A stretch of 64,000 bases of DNA, from assembly GCF_900156745.1 (NCBI RefSeq), contig NZ_LT707065.1:1116001-1180000 (forward strand). Direction: 5' to 3'. Positions 28,682 to 36,790 of this stretch are shown piece by piece (within the stretch, counting starts at the first letter, position 1; every line of letters starts with the position of its first letter). The translations under genes were made by a program, and so were the position numbers. The DNA is from Achromobacter sp. MFA1 R4. Its GTDB lineage: Bacteria; Pseudomonadota; Gammaproteobacteria; Burkholderiales; Burkholderiaceae_B. The notes under the pieces were generated by a model. The model worked only from the letters and a program-made list of their open reading frames with translations, had not been told where the DNA came from and ran no database searches.

Positions 28682-29782
28682 TTACGAGTGTTCGACGGCT
28701 TTGCCGTTACGCACGAAAGGCAGCTTGCACGCCACGGCGGGCACCCACTTGCCGCGGATGTCGACCTCGACCGTGTCGCCGGGCGCCACGCCTTGCGGCA
28801 GGCGCGCAAAGCCGATGGACACGCCCAGCGTGGGCGACATGGTGCCGCTGGTGAGCTCGCCCATGCCTTGCGCGGTGCGCACGGCCATGTGCGCGCGCAT
28901 GACGCCGCGGTCCTGCAGCTTCAGGCCGATGAAGGTGGCCGGCGTGGCGAATTGTTCCAGCGCGTCGCGGCCGATGAAGCGGCGGTCCGCGTTCTTGAGC
29001 GACACGGTCCAGGTGAGGCCGGCTTCGCCGGGCTGGGTCAGTTCGTCCATGTCCTGGCCGTAGAGATTCATGCCGGCTTCCAGGCGCAGCGTGTCGCGCG
29101 CGCCCAGGCCCGCCGGGCGCACGCCCTGGGCGACGAGGTCGCGCCAGAACTGCACCGCGTCGGCGGCGGGCAGGACGATTTCAAAACCGTCTTCGCCGGT
29201 GTAGCCCGTGCGGGCGACCAGGGTGTCGTCGCTCACGCGGGCGGCGACAAAGGGGGTGAGGGATTCGCTGGCGGCCTTCCAGGCCGGGCGCGCGGCCCAG
29301 ACCTTGGCGCGGGCATTGGGGCCCTGCACGGCGACCATGGCCAGGTCGCGGCGCGGCGTGATGGCGACGTCGAACGCGCCAGCCTGCTTGACGCGCTGCA
29401 TCCAGGCCACGTCCTTGTCCGCGGTGCCGGCGTTGACCACCACGCGCCATTCGTCGACGGCGAAGAAATAGATGATGAGGTCGTCGATGACGCCGCCCTG
29501 CGGATTGAGCATGCAGCTATACAGCGCCTTGCCCGGCACCGTCAGCTTGGCCACGTCGTTGGCGACCAGGCGCTGCAGGAAGGCGTAGGCGTCGGGCCCG
29601 GCCACGTCGACGTTCAGCATGTGCGAGACGTCGAACATGCCCGCGTCCTGCCGCACCGCGTGGTGTTCTTCAAGCTGCGAACCGTAGGCGAGCGGCATGT
29701 CCCAGCCGCCGAAATCGACCATGCGGGCGCCGGCCGCGATGTGTTCTTCGGCCAACGGGGTGCGTTTGAGGGGTGCGGACAT
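28682..29782 (-). CDS. gcvT: Aminomethyltransferase, glycine cleavage T protein
   Basis: A 366-residue protein that takes the methylene group from aminomethyl-lipoyl-GcvH to tetrahydrofolate and releases ammonia. Typical segments are [35 protein letters not shown] and [20 protein letters not shown]. It is the first gene of the gcvTHP operon and lies directly after a tandem glycine riboswitch, so the operon should be induced by glycine. Confidence 0.98.
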   Translation of the reverse strand: MSAPLKRTPLAEEHIAAGARMVDFGGWDMPLAYGSQLEEHHAVRQDAGMFDVSHMLNVDVAGPDAYAFLQRLVANDVAKLTVPGKALYSCMLNPQGGVIDDLIIYFFAVDEWRVVVNAGTADKDVAWMQRVKQAGAFDVAITPRRDLAMVAVQGPNARAKVWAARPAWKAASESLTPFVAARVSDDTLVARTGYTGEDGFEIVLPAADAVQFWRDLVAQGVRPAGLGARDTLRLEAGMNLYGQDMDELTQPGEAGLTWTVSLKNADRRFIGRDALEQFATPATFIGLKLQDRGVMRAHMAVRTAQGMGELTSGTMSPTLGVSIGFARLPQGVAPGDTVEVDIRGKWVPAVACKLPFVRNGKAVEHS

Positions 29783-29870
29783 GCGGGGAACTCCGGGACG
29801 GCAGTGATGCCAGGGTTACGGAATGCCGCTGGTTGCGGGCGGATGGCGCCCGCGCAACGGCTGAATCTTC

Positions 29871-30128
29871 CGCCCCTCTGTCCTTTTGCCTGAGAGTTGC
29901 CCCGCGTGGCGGGTTTGCACCTTCGGCGCCTGGGCTGCTCGCCATGTCCCTGATTAGGGCGGCGGTGCCAGGTCTCTCCAGAGTACTGTTTTGCCGCGTC
30001 CGCATGGCCGGTTGGGCAACAAATGCGGGACGGGACAAGCCTGCGCGGTATCGGTTACCTGAGCGATTCTGGGCGAATTGCGCCTTCGGCGGCGGCCGGA
30101 CTGTGTGCCTTCGGCCGCTCTCTCCCGC
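29871..30128 (-). promoter_or_regulatory. Tandem glycine riboswitch upstream of gcvT
   Basis: Two glycine aptamers read on the minus strand. Aptamer 1 (30128-30044) contains GCCGCCGAAGGCGCAA and ends ATCGCTCAGGTAACCG. Aptamer 2 (29984-29871) has the near-consensus CTCTGGAGAGACC, GGCGCCGAAGGTGCAAAC and CTCTCAGGCAAAAGGACAGA. Glycine binding normally switches gcvTHP on. A -10-like TATGCT at 30150-30155 would start transcription about 15 nt before the first aptamer. The linker between aptamers is about 59 nt, longer than usual, and can form its own short hairpin (CCGCAT/ATGCGG, 30000-30028). About 90 nt separate aptamer 2 from the gcvT start. No separate gene is seen in 29783-30233. Confidence 0.93.
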
Positions 30129-30233
30129 AACATGCGTGACAGCGGGCAAAGCATACAACGAAAATCCCGGATCAGCCTAGGCCCGCCGGGCGTCTGCGGG
30201 CATCTGCGGGCATCTTTCCGGCGCCCTTGCGCC

Positions 30234-31127
30234 TTATCCCAGGGCCGTGTCCAGCAGCATCATCAGGACGAATCCCAGCATCAGGCCGCAGGTCGCATAG
30301 ACCTCATGCCCCTTGCGGTGCGATTCCGGAATGATCTCGTGGCTGATCACGAACAGCATCGCGCCGGCCGCGAAACCCAGGCCCCACGGCAGCATGGGCG
30401 CCGACCAGCCGACGATGGCCGCGCCCAGCACCGCGCCCACGGGCTCGATCAGCCCCGACAGCATGCCCAGCGCCACGGCGAACGTGCGCTTGTAGCCGGC
30501 GGCCAACAGGGCCACGGCCACCACCAGTCCTTCGGGGATATCCTGGATCGCAATGCCCGTCGCCAGGGCCGTGCCCCGCACGGGATCGCCGCCAGCGTAG
30601 CCCACGCCGATCGCCAGACCTTCGGGCAGGTTGTGCAGCATGATCGCGAACACGAACAGCCAGGTTCGGCGCAGCCGGTGCGCCTCCATGCCCTCCCTGC
30701 CCTTGATGAAATGCTCGTGGGGCAGGATGCGGTCCATGAGCAGCAGCACCGCCGCGCCAAGCAGAACGGCCGCGCCCACCGTCAGGCCCGCCCCCCATGG
30801 CCCATAACCCAGATCCTCGCCCGCCGCGATGCCCGGCGCCACCAGCGAAAAGGCGCAGGCGGCCAGCATCACGCCGGCCCCGAAGCCGAACATGCTGTCC
30901 TGCGCCTTTTGCGGAATGGTGCGGGCAAAAAGAATGGGCAGCGTGCCCAGCCCGGTCGCCCCGGCCGCGACCAGGCCGCCCAGCAGGGCGTCGGCCACGT
31001 GCGGCGCGCGCACGTCCAGAAAGACCCAGAGTTGGTACAGGGCCAGGCAGGACACCATGACCGCCAGCGTCCAGACGCTGATGCTGGTGGCCGCCGGCCG
31101 AACACGATGACGGCTGAAGGTATTCAT
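30234..31127 (-). CDS. ZIP-family metal transporter
   Basis: A 297-residue inner-membrane protein of the ZIP family, with about eight helices, importing zinc or other divalent metals. The helix IV and V motifs are clear: LHNLPEGLAIGVGYAGGD and IQDIPEGLVVAVALLAAGY; the His and Glu residues bind metal. The cytoplasmic loop between helices III and IV carries DRILPHEHFIKG, a short His-containing segment. It could be called ZupT-like, but its long N-terminus and spacing place it with the less well characterised bacterial ZIPs. It lies downstream of sodA on the same strand; whether they share a transcript is unclear. Confidence 0.88.
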   Translation of the reverse strand: MNTFSRHRVRPAATSISVWTLAVMVSCLALYQLWVFLDVRAPHVADALLGGLVAAGATGLGTLPILFARTIPQKAQDSMFGFGAGVMLAACAFSLVAPGIAAGEDLGYGPWGAGLTVGAAVLLGAAVLLLMDRILPHEHFIKGREGMEAHRLRRTWLFVFAIMLHNLPEGLAIGVGYAGGDPVRGTALATGIAIQDIPEGLVVAVALLAAGYKRTFAVALGMLSGLIEPVGAVLGAAIVGWSAPMLPWGLGFAAGAMLFVISHEIIPESHRKGHEVYATCGLMLGFVLMMLLDTALG

Positions 31128-31157
31128 ATGCCGCTGCGCTCCTTGCGGGAGAGGCGC

Positions 31158-31772
31158 TCAGCCCTTCGCCGCCACATAGCGGCGCGACACTTCGGGCCAG
31201 TTCACCACGTTGTAGAAAGCGCCGATGTATTCCGGCCGGCGGTTCTGGTACTTCAGATAGTAAGCGTGTTCCCAGACATCCAGGCCCAGGATGGGCGTGT
31301 TTCCATCCATCAAGGGGCTGTCCTGGTTGGCGCTGCTCTCGACCACCAGCTTGCCGGCCGGCGTCACGCTCAGCCAGGCCCAGCCGCTGCCGAAGCGCGT
31401 CAGCGCCGCCTTGGTGAAGGCTTCCTTGAAGGCGGGCAGCCCGCCCAGTTCCGCTTCGATGGCCGCCGCAAGGGCCCCATCCGGCTCGCCGCCGCCCTGC
31501 GGCGACATGACGGACCAGAACAGGCTGTGGTTGGCATGGCCGCCGCCATGGTTGCGCACGGCGCCGCGCACGGCTTCCGGCAGTTCCTTGATGCGGGCGA
31601 CCAGGGCTTCGACGGGCTCGTCCGTGGCGATGCCGGCGCCTTCCAGGGCGGTGTTCAGGCCGGTGACGTAGGTCTGGTGATGCTTGGTGTAGTGGATCTC
31701 CATCGTCATTGCGTCGATGTGAGGTTCCAGCGCGTCATAGGCGTACGGCAGGGGCGGTAGGGTGTAGGCCAT
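31158..31772 (-). CDS. sodA: Superoxide dismutase, manganese type
   Basis: A 204-residue cytoplasmic enzyme that dismutates superoxide. The metal ligands are His27 (EIHYTKHH), His82 ([11 protein letters not shown]), and Asp165 and His169 ([20 protein letters not shown]). Gln150 in SSANQDSPL, in place of the glutamine nearer the HxxxH region of the iron enzyme, marks the Mn type. The start [20 protein letters not shown] with GGAG upstream is clear; the longer open frame is not conserved. The short AT-rich promoter region contains GATA/TATC inverted repeats. Confidence 0.96.
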   Translation of the reverse strand: MAYTLPPLPYAYDALEPHIDAMTMEIHYTKHHQTYVTGLNTALEGAGIATDEPVEALVARIKELPEAVRGAVRNHGGGHANHSLFWSVMSPQGGGEPDGALAAAIEAELGGLPAFKEAFTKAALTRFGSGWAWLSVTPAGKLVVESSANQDSPLMDGNTPILGLDVWEHAYYLKYQNRRPEYIGAFYNVVNWPEVSRRYVAAKG

Positions 31773-31808
31773 GCGAATCTCCGGCTGATCCATCCCAGGG
31801 GGACAGGC

Positions 31809-31855
31809 TTGATAAATATCAAAACATAAATGATATGTATTTTTATTTAATATCA
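31809..31855. promoter_or_regulatory. AT-rich inverted repeats upstream of sodA, possible operator
   Basis: TTGATAAATATCAA (31809-31822) has 6-bp arms around AA. A second pair TGATAT (31831-31836) and ATATCA (31850-31855) lies beside it. The 50-bp stretch is very AT-rich in a GC-rich genome and lies 37-83 bp upstream of the sodA start. Fur, MntR-like or redox regulators are plausible; the boxes do not match the Fur consensus well enough to name it. Confidence 0.4.
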
Positions 31856-31889
31856 CAATGCCGGAGTGTCCAAAAAAGCGCCCTGCGGC

Positions 31890-33092
31890 CTACAGCGCCT
31901 GGCCGCAGGCCACGCCCGAGGCCCAGGCCCACTGGAAGTTGTAGCCGCCCAGCCAGCCGGTAACGTCGACGGCCTCGCCGATGAAATACAGGCCCGGCGC
32001 GGCCTTGGCCTGCATGGACTTCTGGTCCAGGCCGCGCGTGTCCACGCCGCCCCGCATGACTTCGGCCTTTTTGTAGCCCGCCGTGCCGCTGGGCACGAGC
32101 GTCCATTGATGGATGTCCTGCGCCAGCGCGCGCAGCGTCTTGTCGGGCGCGTCCGCCAGGCGCAGCGCCGCCAGTCCCGGCTTGCCCGCCTGTTCGGCCA
32201 GGTGCAGCCAGCGGTCGGCCAGGCGCTTGGGCCACAGCCCGCCCAGCACCGTATGAAGCTGCTGGCGGTTGCCGGACTTGGACGCCAGCAGTTCCTGCGC
32301 CAGGTCGCGGCCCGGCGCCAGGTCGATCACGATGGGCTCGCCCGGCTTCCAGTAGCTGGAAATCTGCAGGATCGCCGGCCCGGACAGCCCGCGATGCGTA
32401 AACAGCAGGTCTTCCAGGAATTCGCCCCGCGCCTTGCCCTGCCCCGTGTGCAGGTTCACTTCCAGCGCCACCCCGGACAGCTCGGACAGGGGCTGCCATT
32501 GGACGGGGTCGAAGGTCAGCGGGACGAGCGCGGGCCGCGGCTCCACGACCTTCAGGCCGAACTGGCGGGCGATCTTCAGCCCGAAGTCGGTGGCGCCCAA
32601 TTGGGGAATCGCCATGCCGCCGGTCGCGATGACCAGCTTGGCGGCGCGGATGACGCCCTGGCTGGTGCGCAGTTCAAAGCCGGCCTCGCCCTGCGCGATC
32701 TCGGCCACCGAACAGCCCATGCGCCATTGCACATTGCCCGCGCCGCATTCGGCACGCAGCATGTCTATGATGTTTTCGCTGGAGTCGTCGCAGAACAACT
32801 GGCCGCGATGCTTTTCGTGCCAGGCGATGCGGTGGCGCTTGACCAGCGCCAGGAAGTCCTGCGGCGTGTAGGCCGACAGCGCCGACCGGCAGAAATGCGG
32901 GTTCTCGGAAAGAAAGTTGGCGGGCCCGGCCCCGATGTTCGTGAAGTTGCAGCGCCCGCCGCCCGAGATGCGGATCTTCTCGGCCAGGCGCTGCGCGTGG
33001 TCGACCAGCACCACGCGCAGTCCGCGCTGGCCGGCGACCGCGGCGCACATCATTCCCGCGGCGCCGGCGCCGAGTACTGCGACATCGAACAT
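31890..33092 (-). CDS. HI0933/YhiN-family FAD-dependent oxidoreductase
   Basis: A 400-residue flavoprotein of the HI0933/YhiN (BaiN-like) family. The N-terminal FAD-binding motif is VAVLGAGAAGMMCAAVAGQRG (about 5-25), followed by the family signature EKIRISGGGRCNFTN (about 39-53). The C-terminus contains GLYFIGEAVDVTGWLGGYNFQWAWASG. The physiological substrate is not established for most members. The ATG at 33092 is preferred to the adjacent TTG. It lies 23 bp downstream of the large decarboxylase gene on the same strand, so cotranscription is likely. Confidence 0.9.
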   Translation of the reverse strand: MFDVAVLGAGAAGMMCAAVAGQRGLRVVLVDHAQRLAEKIRISGGGRCNFTNIGAGPANFLSENPHFCRSALSAYTPQDFLALVKRHRIAWHEKHRGQLFCDDSSENIIDMLRAECGAGNVQWRMGCSVAEIAQGEAGFELRTSQGVIRAAKLVIATGGMAIPQLGATDFGLKIARQFGLKVVEPRPALVPLTFDPVQWQPLSELSGVALEVNLHTGQGKARGEFLEDLLFTHRGLSGPAILQISSYWKPGEPIVIDLAPGRDLAQELLASKSGNRQQLHTVLGGLWPKRLADRWLHLAEQAGKPGLAALRLADAPDKTLRALAQDIHQWTLVPSGTAGYKKAEVMRGGVDTRGLDQKSMQAKAAPGLYFIGEAVDVTGWLGGYNFQWAWASGVACGQAL

Positions 33093-33115
33093 CAAGATTC
33101 CAGGTCCGCCCGCGC

Positions 33116-35377
33116 TCAGTCTTCGATCAGGCAGTCGACGTAGTAACGCTTTTCGCCGTCCGGTCCCACTTCGTCGGCCAGGCCGTGGATGTAGGTTTCA
33201 AAGCCGGGGAAGCGTTCGTTGAACTCGCGCGCGAACTGCAGGTATTGCACGATGGTGCGGTTGAAGCGCTCGCCCGGAATCAGCAGCGGAATGCCCGGCG
33301 GGTAAGGCGTCAGCAGCACGCCCGTGACGCGGCCTTCCAGCTTGTCGATGTCGACGCGCTCGACCTCGCGGTGCGCCATGCGGGCAAACGCGTCCGACGG
33401 CTTCAGGGCGGGCACCATGTCGCTGAGATACATCTCGGTCGTCAGGCGGGCGACGTCGCGCTCGCGGTAGGCCTCGTGGATCTGCTGGCAGAGGTCGCGC
33501 AGGCCCATGCGCTCGTAGCGGCGATGGTCGCGGCAGAACTCCGGCAGGATGCGCCACAGCGGCTGGTTGCGGTCGTAGTCGTCCTTGAACTGCTGCAGGG
33601 CGGTCAGCAGCGTGTTCCAGCGGCCCTTGGTGATGCCGATGGTGAACAGGATGAAGAACGAGTACAGGCCCGTCTTCTCGACCACCACGCCGTGCTCGGT
33701 CAGGTACTTGGAGACCAGGGCGGCGGGAATGCCGGTTTCACCGAAGCTGCCCGACATGTCCAGCCCCGGCGTGATGACCGTGGCCTTGATCGGGTCCAGC
33801 ATGTTGAAGCCTTCGGCCATCTCGCCGAAGCCGTGCCAGTGGTCGTTGGCTTCCAGGATCCACTCGTCGCGGTTGCCGATGCCTTCGGACACCAGGCGGT
33901 TCGGGCCCCAGACCTTGAACCACCAGTCGTTCTTGCCGAATTCGGATTCCACCTTGCGCATGGCGCGGCGGAAATCCAGGGCTTCGCGGATGCTTTCCTC
34001 GACCAGCGCGGTGCCGCCCGGCGGCTCCATCATGGCCGCGGCCACGTCGCAGGACGCGATGATCGCGTACTGGGGCGACGTGGACGTGTGCATCAGGTAC
34101 GCCTCGTTGAAGACGTTGCGGTCCAGCTTGCGGGTCTCGGACTCCTGCACGATGATCTGCGAGGCCTGCGAGATGCCGGCCAGCAGCTTGTGCGTGGAGT
34201 GCGTCGCAAACACCATGGCGTCCTGGCTGCGCGGGCGGTCCTGCCCGATGGCGTGCATGTCCTGGTAGAACTCGTGGAACGACGCGTGCGGCAGCCAGGC
34301 CTCGTCGAAGTGCAGCGTGTCGACATAGCTGCCCAGCTGCTTTTTGATCATTTCGACGTTGTAGATGACGCCGTCGTACGTGCTCTGCGTCAGCGTCAGG
34401 ATGCGCGGATTCTTGTTGACCGCTTCGCGCGCGAAGGGGTTGGCCTCGATCTTCTTGCGGATGTTGTCGGGATGGAATTCTTCCAGGGGGATCGGCCCGA
34501 TGATGCCCAGGTGGTTGCGCGTGGGGCGCAGGAACACCGGGATCGCGCCCGTCATCGTGATGGCGTGCAGGATCGACTTGTGGCAGTTGCGGTCCACCAC
34601 CACCACGTCGCCCGCGGCGACGTTGGCGTGCCACACGACCTTGTTCGAGGTCGACGTGCCGTTGGTCACGAAGAAGCAATGGTCCGCGTGGAAGATGCGC
34701 GCGGCGTTCAGTTCGGATTCGGCGACCGGGCCGGTGTGGTCCAGCAGCTGGCCCAGTTCGTCCACGGCGTTGCAGACGTCGGCGCGCAACATGTTTTCGC
34801 CGAAGAACTGGTGGAACATCCGGCCGACCGGGCTCTTCAGGAACGCCACGCCGCCCGAATGGCCCGGGCAGTGCCACGAATACGAGCCGTCCTGCGCGTA
34901 CTTCACCAGCTCGCGGAAGAACGGCGGCGGCAGGCTGTCGACGTAGCTGCGCGCTTCGCGGATGATGTGGCGCGCCACGAATTCCGGCGTGTCCTCGAAC
35001 ATGTGGATGAACCCGTGCAGCTCGCGCAGGATGTCGTTCGGAATGTGTTCCGAGGTGCGGGTCTCGCCGTACAGGTAGATGGGGATGTCGGCGTTGCGAA
35101 AACGCAGCTCGCCGATGAAGGCGCGCAGGTTCTTGATCGCGCTGGCCACGTCCTCGGGCGAGTCCACGTCGAACTCTTCATCGTCGATCGACAGGATGAA
35201 GGCGCTGGCGCGGCTTTGCTGCTGCGCGAACGAGCTCAGGTCGCCGTAACTGGTCACCCCGATCACCTCGACGCCCTCGGCCTCGATTGCGGCGGACAAG
35301 GCACGGATACCCAAACCGGACGCGTTCTCGGAACGGTAGTCCTCGTCGATGATGAAGATGGGGAAGCGGAATTTCAT
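33116..35377 (-). CDS. Orn/Lys/Arg decarboxylase, fold type III-like basic amino-acid decarboxylase
   Basis: A 753-residue PLP enzyme with an N-terminal receiver-like wing domain (FPIFIIDEDYRSENASGLGIR and about 120 residues), the aminotransferase-like core, and a C-terminal domain ending in GPDGEKRYYVDCLIED. The core shows SWHCPGHSGGVAFLKSP, FVTNGTSTSNKVV and the PLP lysine in FATHSTHKLLAGISQAS. The length fits inducible arginine (AdiA, 756), lysine (about 715) and ornithine (about 730) decarboxylases, and the exact amino acid cannot be decided here. No antiporter gene is adjacent, so an acid-resistance pair is not evident. The ATG has AGGAG about 8 bp upstream. Confidence 0.9.
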   Translation of the reverse strand: MKFRFPIFIIDEDYRSENASGLGIRALSAAIEAEGVEVIGVTSYGDLSSFAQQQSRASAFILSIDDEEFDVDSPEDVASAIKNLRAFIGELRFRNADIPIYLYGETRTSEHIPNDILRELHGFIHMFEDTPEFVARHIIREARSYVDSLPPPFFRELVKYAQDGSYSWHCPGHSGGVAFLKSPVGRMFHQFFGENMLRADVCNAVDELGQLLDHTGPVAESELNAARIFHADHCFFVTNGTSTSNKVVWHANVAAGDVVVVDRNCHKSILHAITMTGAIPVFLRPTRNHLGIIGPIPLEEFHPDNIRKKIEANPFAREAVNKNPRILTLTQSTYDGVIYNVEMIKKQLGSYVDTLHFDEAWLPHASFHEFYQDMHAIGQDRPRSQDAMVFATHSTHKLLAGISQASQIIVQESETRKLDRNVFNEAYLMHTSTSPQYAIIASCDVAAAMMEPPGGTALVEESIREALDFRRAMRKVESEFGKNDWWFKVWGPNRLVSEGIGNRDEWILEANDHWHGFGEMAEGFNMLDPIKATVITPGLDMSGSFGETGIPAALVSKYLTEHGVVVEKTGLYSFFILFTIGITKGRWNTLLTALQQFKDDYDRNQPLWRILPEFCRDHRRYERMGLRDLCQQIHEAYRERDVARLTTEMYLSDMVPALKPSDAFARMAHREVERVDIDKLEGRVTGVLLTPYPPGIPLLIPGERFNRTIVQYLQFAREFNERFPGFETYIHGLADEVGPDGEKRYYVDCLIED

Positions 35378-35694
35378 GCAGGCGCTCCTGGGGCAAGGCG
35401 AATCGGACGCGTATCGCGGCGCGAATGTACTGCTAGTAAAAACCGTCCGATGACAGACGGCGCGAGCACCCGCCGGGTGGCGGGAATTGCGGAATTGTAG
35501 GGCTGTTTTTCTTACAGCCCTACGGGAAATCCCCAGAAGGCGTAAGCAGGCGTTGTCCGGCCGCCAAAAGGAGGCCGCGACGATGGCGGGCCAGGGAGAA
35601 ATCCGGCCCCGCCCAGGGCCGGCGGCCGGGTTCCGGGCGCGCCCGGAACCGGCAGCCAGGCAGCGCCCCGCGCAGGCGGCGTCCCGGCCTAGCG
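35378..35694. other. Intergenic region upstream of the decarboxylase
   Basis: 317 bp without a gene. It holds a perfect 10-bp hairpin GTAGGGCTGT/ACAGCCCTAC with a 7-nt loop (35497-35523), about 120 bp upstream of the decarboxylase start, with no T-run on either side, and a GC palindrome GGTTCCGGGCGCGCCCGGAACC arm pair near 35630-35651. The first could be a leader or operator; the second may end the upstream gene's transcript. Confidence 0.45.
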
Positions 35695-36141
35695 GATGGT
35701 CCGGGCTTCGCCGGTCTGCAGGGCGTCCGTGAATAGTTCGAAATAGGCGGGAATCGCCTCGGCGGCCCCATAGCGGATGCGCCGCTCGACCTTGGCGATG
35801 GCGCCGAAGCACACTTCCGCGCCGGGTTCCCCGCAGACCAGGACGACGGGATCCTCGTCGTCGCAGACCTCGTACAACCCGCCGTGCGCCCGGCGGCCGA
35901 CCTCGTAGAGATAGGCGGCGGCGCCGACCGTTTGCATGGGGGTCAGGGGAAGCGTGCCCAGATGGGCGGCCTCCAGCGCGTCATCGAGCGCATGGACGCT
36001 GGACGGTGAGTAGTCCAGCACGGCGCCGGTGGAACCGGCTGCCTCCACGAAGTCCTGCGCTGCACCCGCGACACGGGCCACGAACTCTTCCTGCACTTCA
36101 TGGCGCGTCGCAACCTGGTTTGTCTTGAGGAAACCGAACAT
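35695..36141 (-). CDS. Hypothetical protein, about 148 residues
   Basis: I do not recognise the family. From the ATG at 36141 (MFGFLKTNQVATRHEVQEEF) it is a soluble, acidic, Ala-rich protein with no signal peptide or membrane helix. It has a central YLYEVGRRAHGGLYEVCDDEDPVVLVCGEPG segment and two cysteines. The open frame continues 19 codons upstream, but that part looks non-coding and overlaps the promoter region. It is divergent from the GNAT gene. Confidence 0.6.
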
Positions 36142-36224
36142 CAGTGGCTCCTTTGTGAAAACCGCAAGCGGCGTTGAAACCATTATAGGCAAGGCCACCG
36201 GCCTATACTGCCCGAACGTTTCCT

Positions 36225-36254
36225 ATTCCCAACACTTGCATTCCCAACACTTGC
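36225..36254. repeat. Perfect tandem duplication of 15 bp
   Basis: ATTCCCAACACTTGC occurs twice, directly adjacent, ending 7 bp before the GNAT start codon. There is no Shine-Dalgarno in the usual place, so the repeat occupies the ribosome-binding region of that gene. It could be a slippage product; copy number might vary between strains. Confidence 0.85.
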
Positions 36255-36261
36255 GCCGCCC

Positions 36262-36780
36262 ATGTCCGAGCCCGTCGTTCGACGCCTGACCGCCCTCGAT
36301 GCCGCGCCCTTGCGGCAATTGCGGCTGGACGCCCTGGTCGAGACGCCCGAGTCCTTCGGATCGAGTTACGAAGAGGAACACACGCTGACATTGGCGGACA
36401 TCCGCGAATGGATCACCCCGGCCGACGATGGCGCCATGTTCGGCGTGTTCATGCAGGACGCCTTGGCAGGCATGGTGGGCGTGGGGCGGCAGCGCAAGCT
36501 GAAGATGCGCCACAAGGCCCACATCTGGAGCATGTACGTGGCGCCGGCCCAACGCGGGCGCGGGCTCGGGCGGCTGCTGATGCACGCCGCGATTGCCCAC
36601 GCGCGGACCATGCGCGGCGTACGCCAGGTGCAGTTGAGCGTGACCGCCAACAACGCCGCGGCCGCGGCGCTGTATGCCAGCCTCGGATTCACCGTGTATG
36701 GCCACGAGCGCGAGGCGCTGTGCGTCAACGGCAGGCTGTACGACGAAACCCTGATGGCGCTGCCGCTGGCGAACGGGTAG
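36262..36780 (+). CDS. GNAT-family N-acetyltransferase
   Basis: A 172-residue acetyl-CoA-dependent acyltransferase. The CoA-binding motif A is MYVAPAQRGRGLGRLLMHAAIAHA (about 92-115) and the motif B region is LSVTANNAAAAALYASLGFTVYGHE. The acceptor is unknown. The start codon has no clear Shine-Dalgarno but the product begins in the usual GNAT manner. It is convergent with the GGDEF gene, with 10 bp between the stops. Confidence 0.9.
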   Translation: MSEPVVRRLTALDAAPLRQLRLDALVETPESFGSSYEEEHTLTLADIREWITPADDGAMFGVFMQDALAGMVGVGRQRKLKMRHKAHIWSMYVAPAQRGRGLGRLLMHAAIAHARTMRGVRQVQLSVTANNAAAAALYASLGFTVYGHEREALCVNGRLYDETLMALPLANG

Positions 36781-36790
36781 CGCGGCGGTG

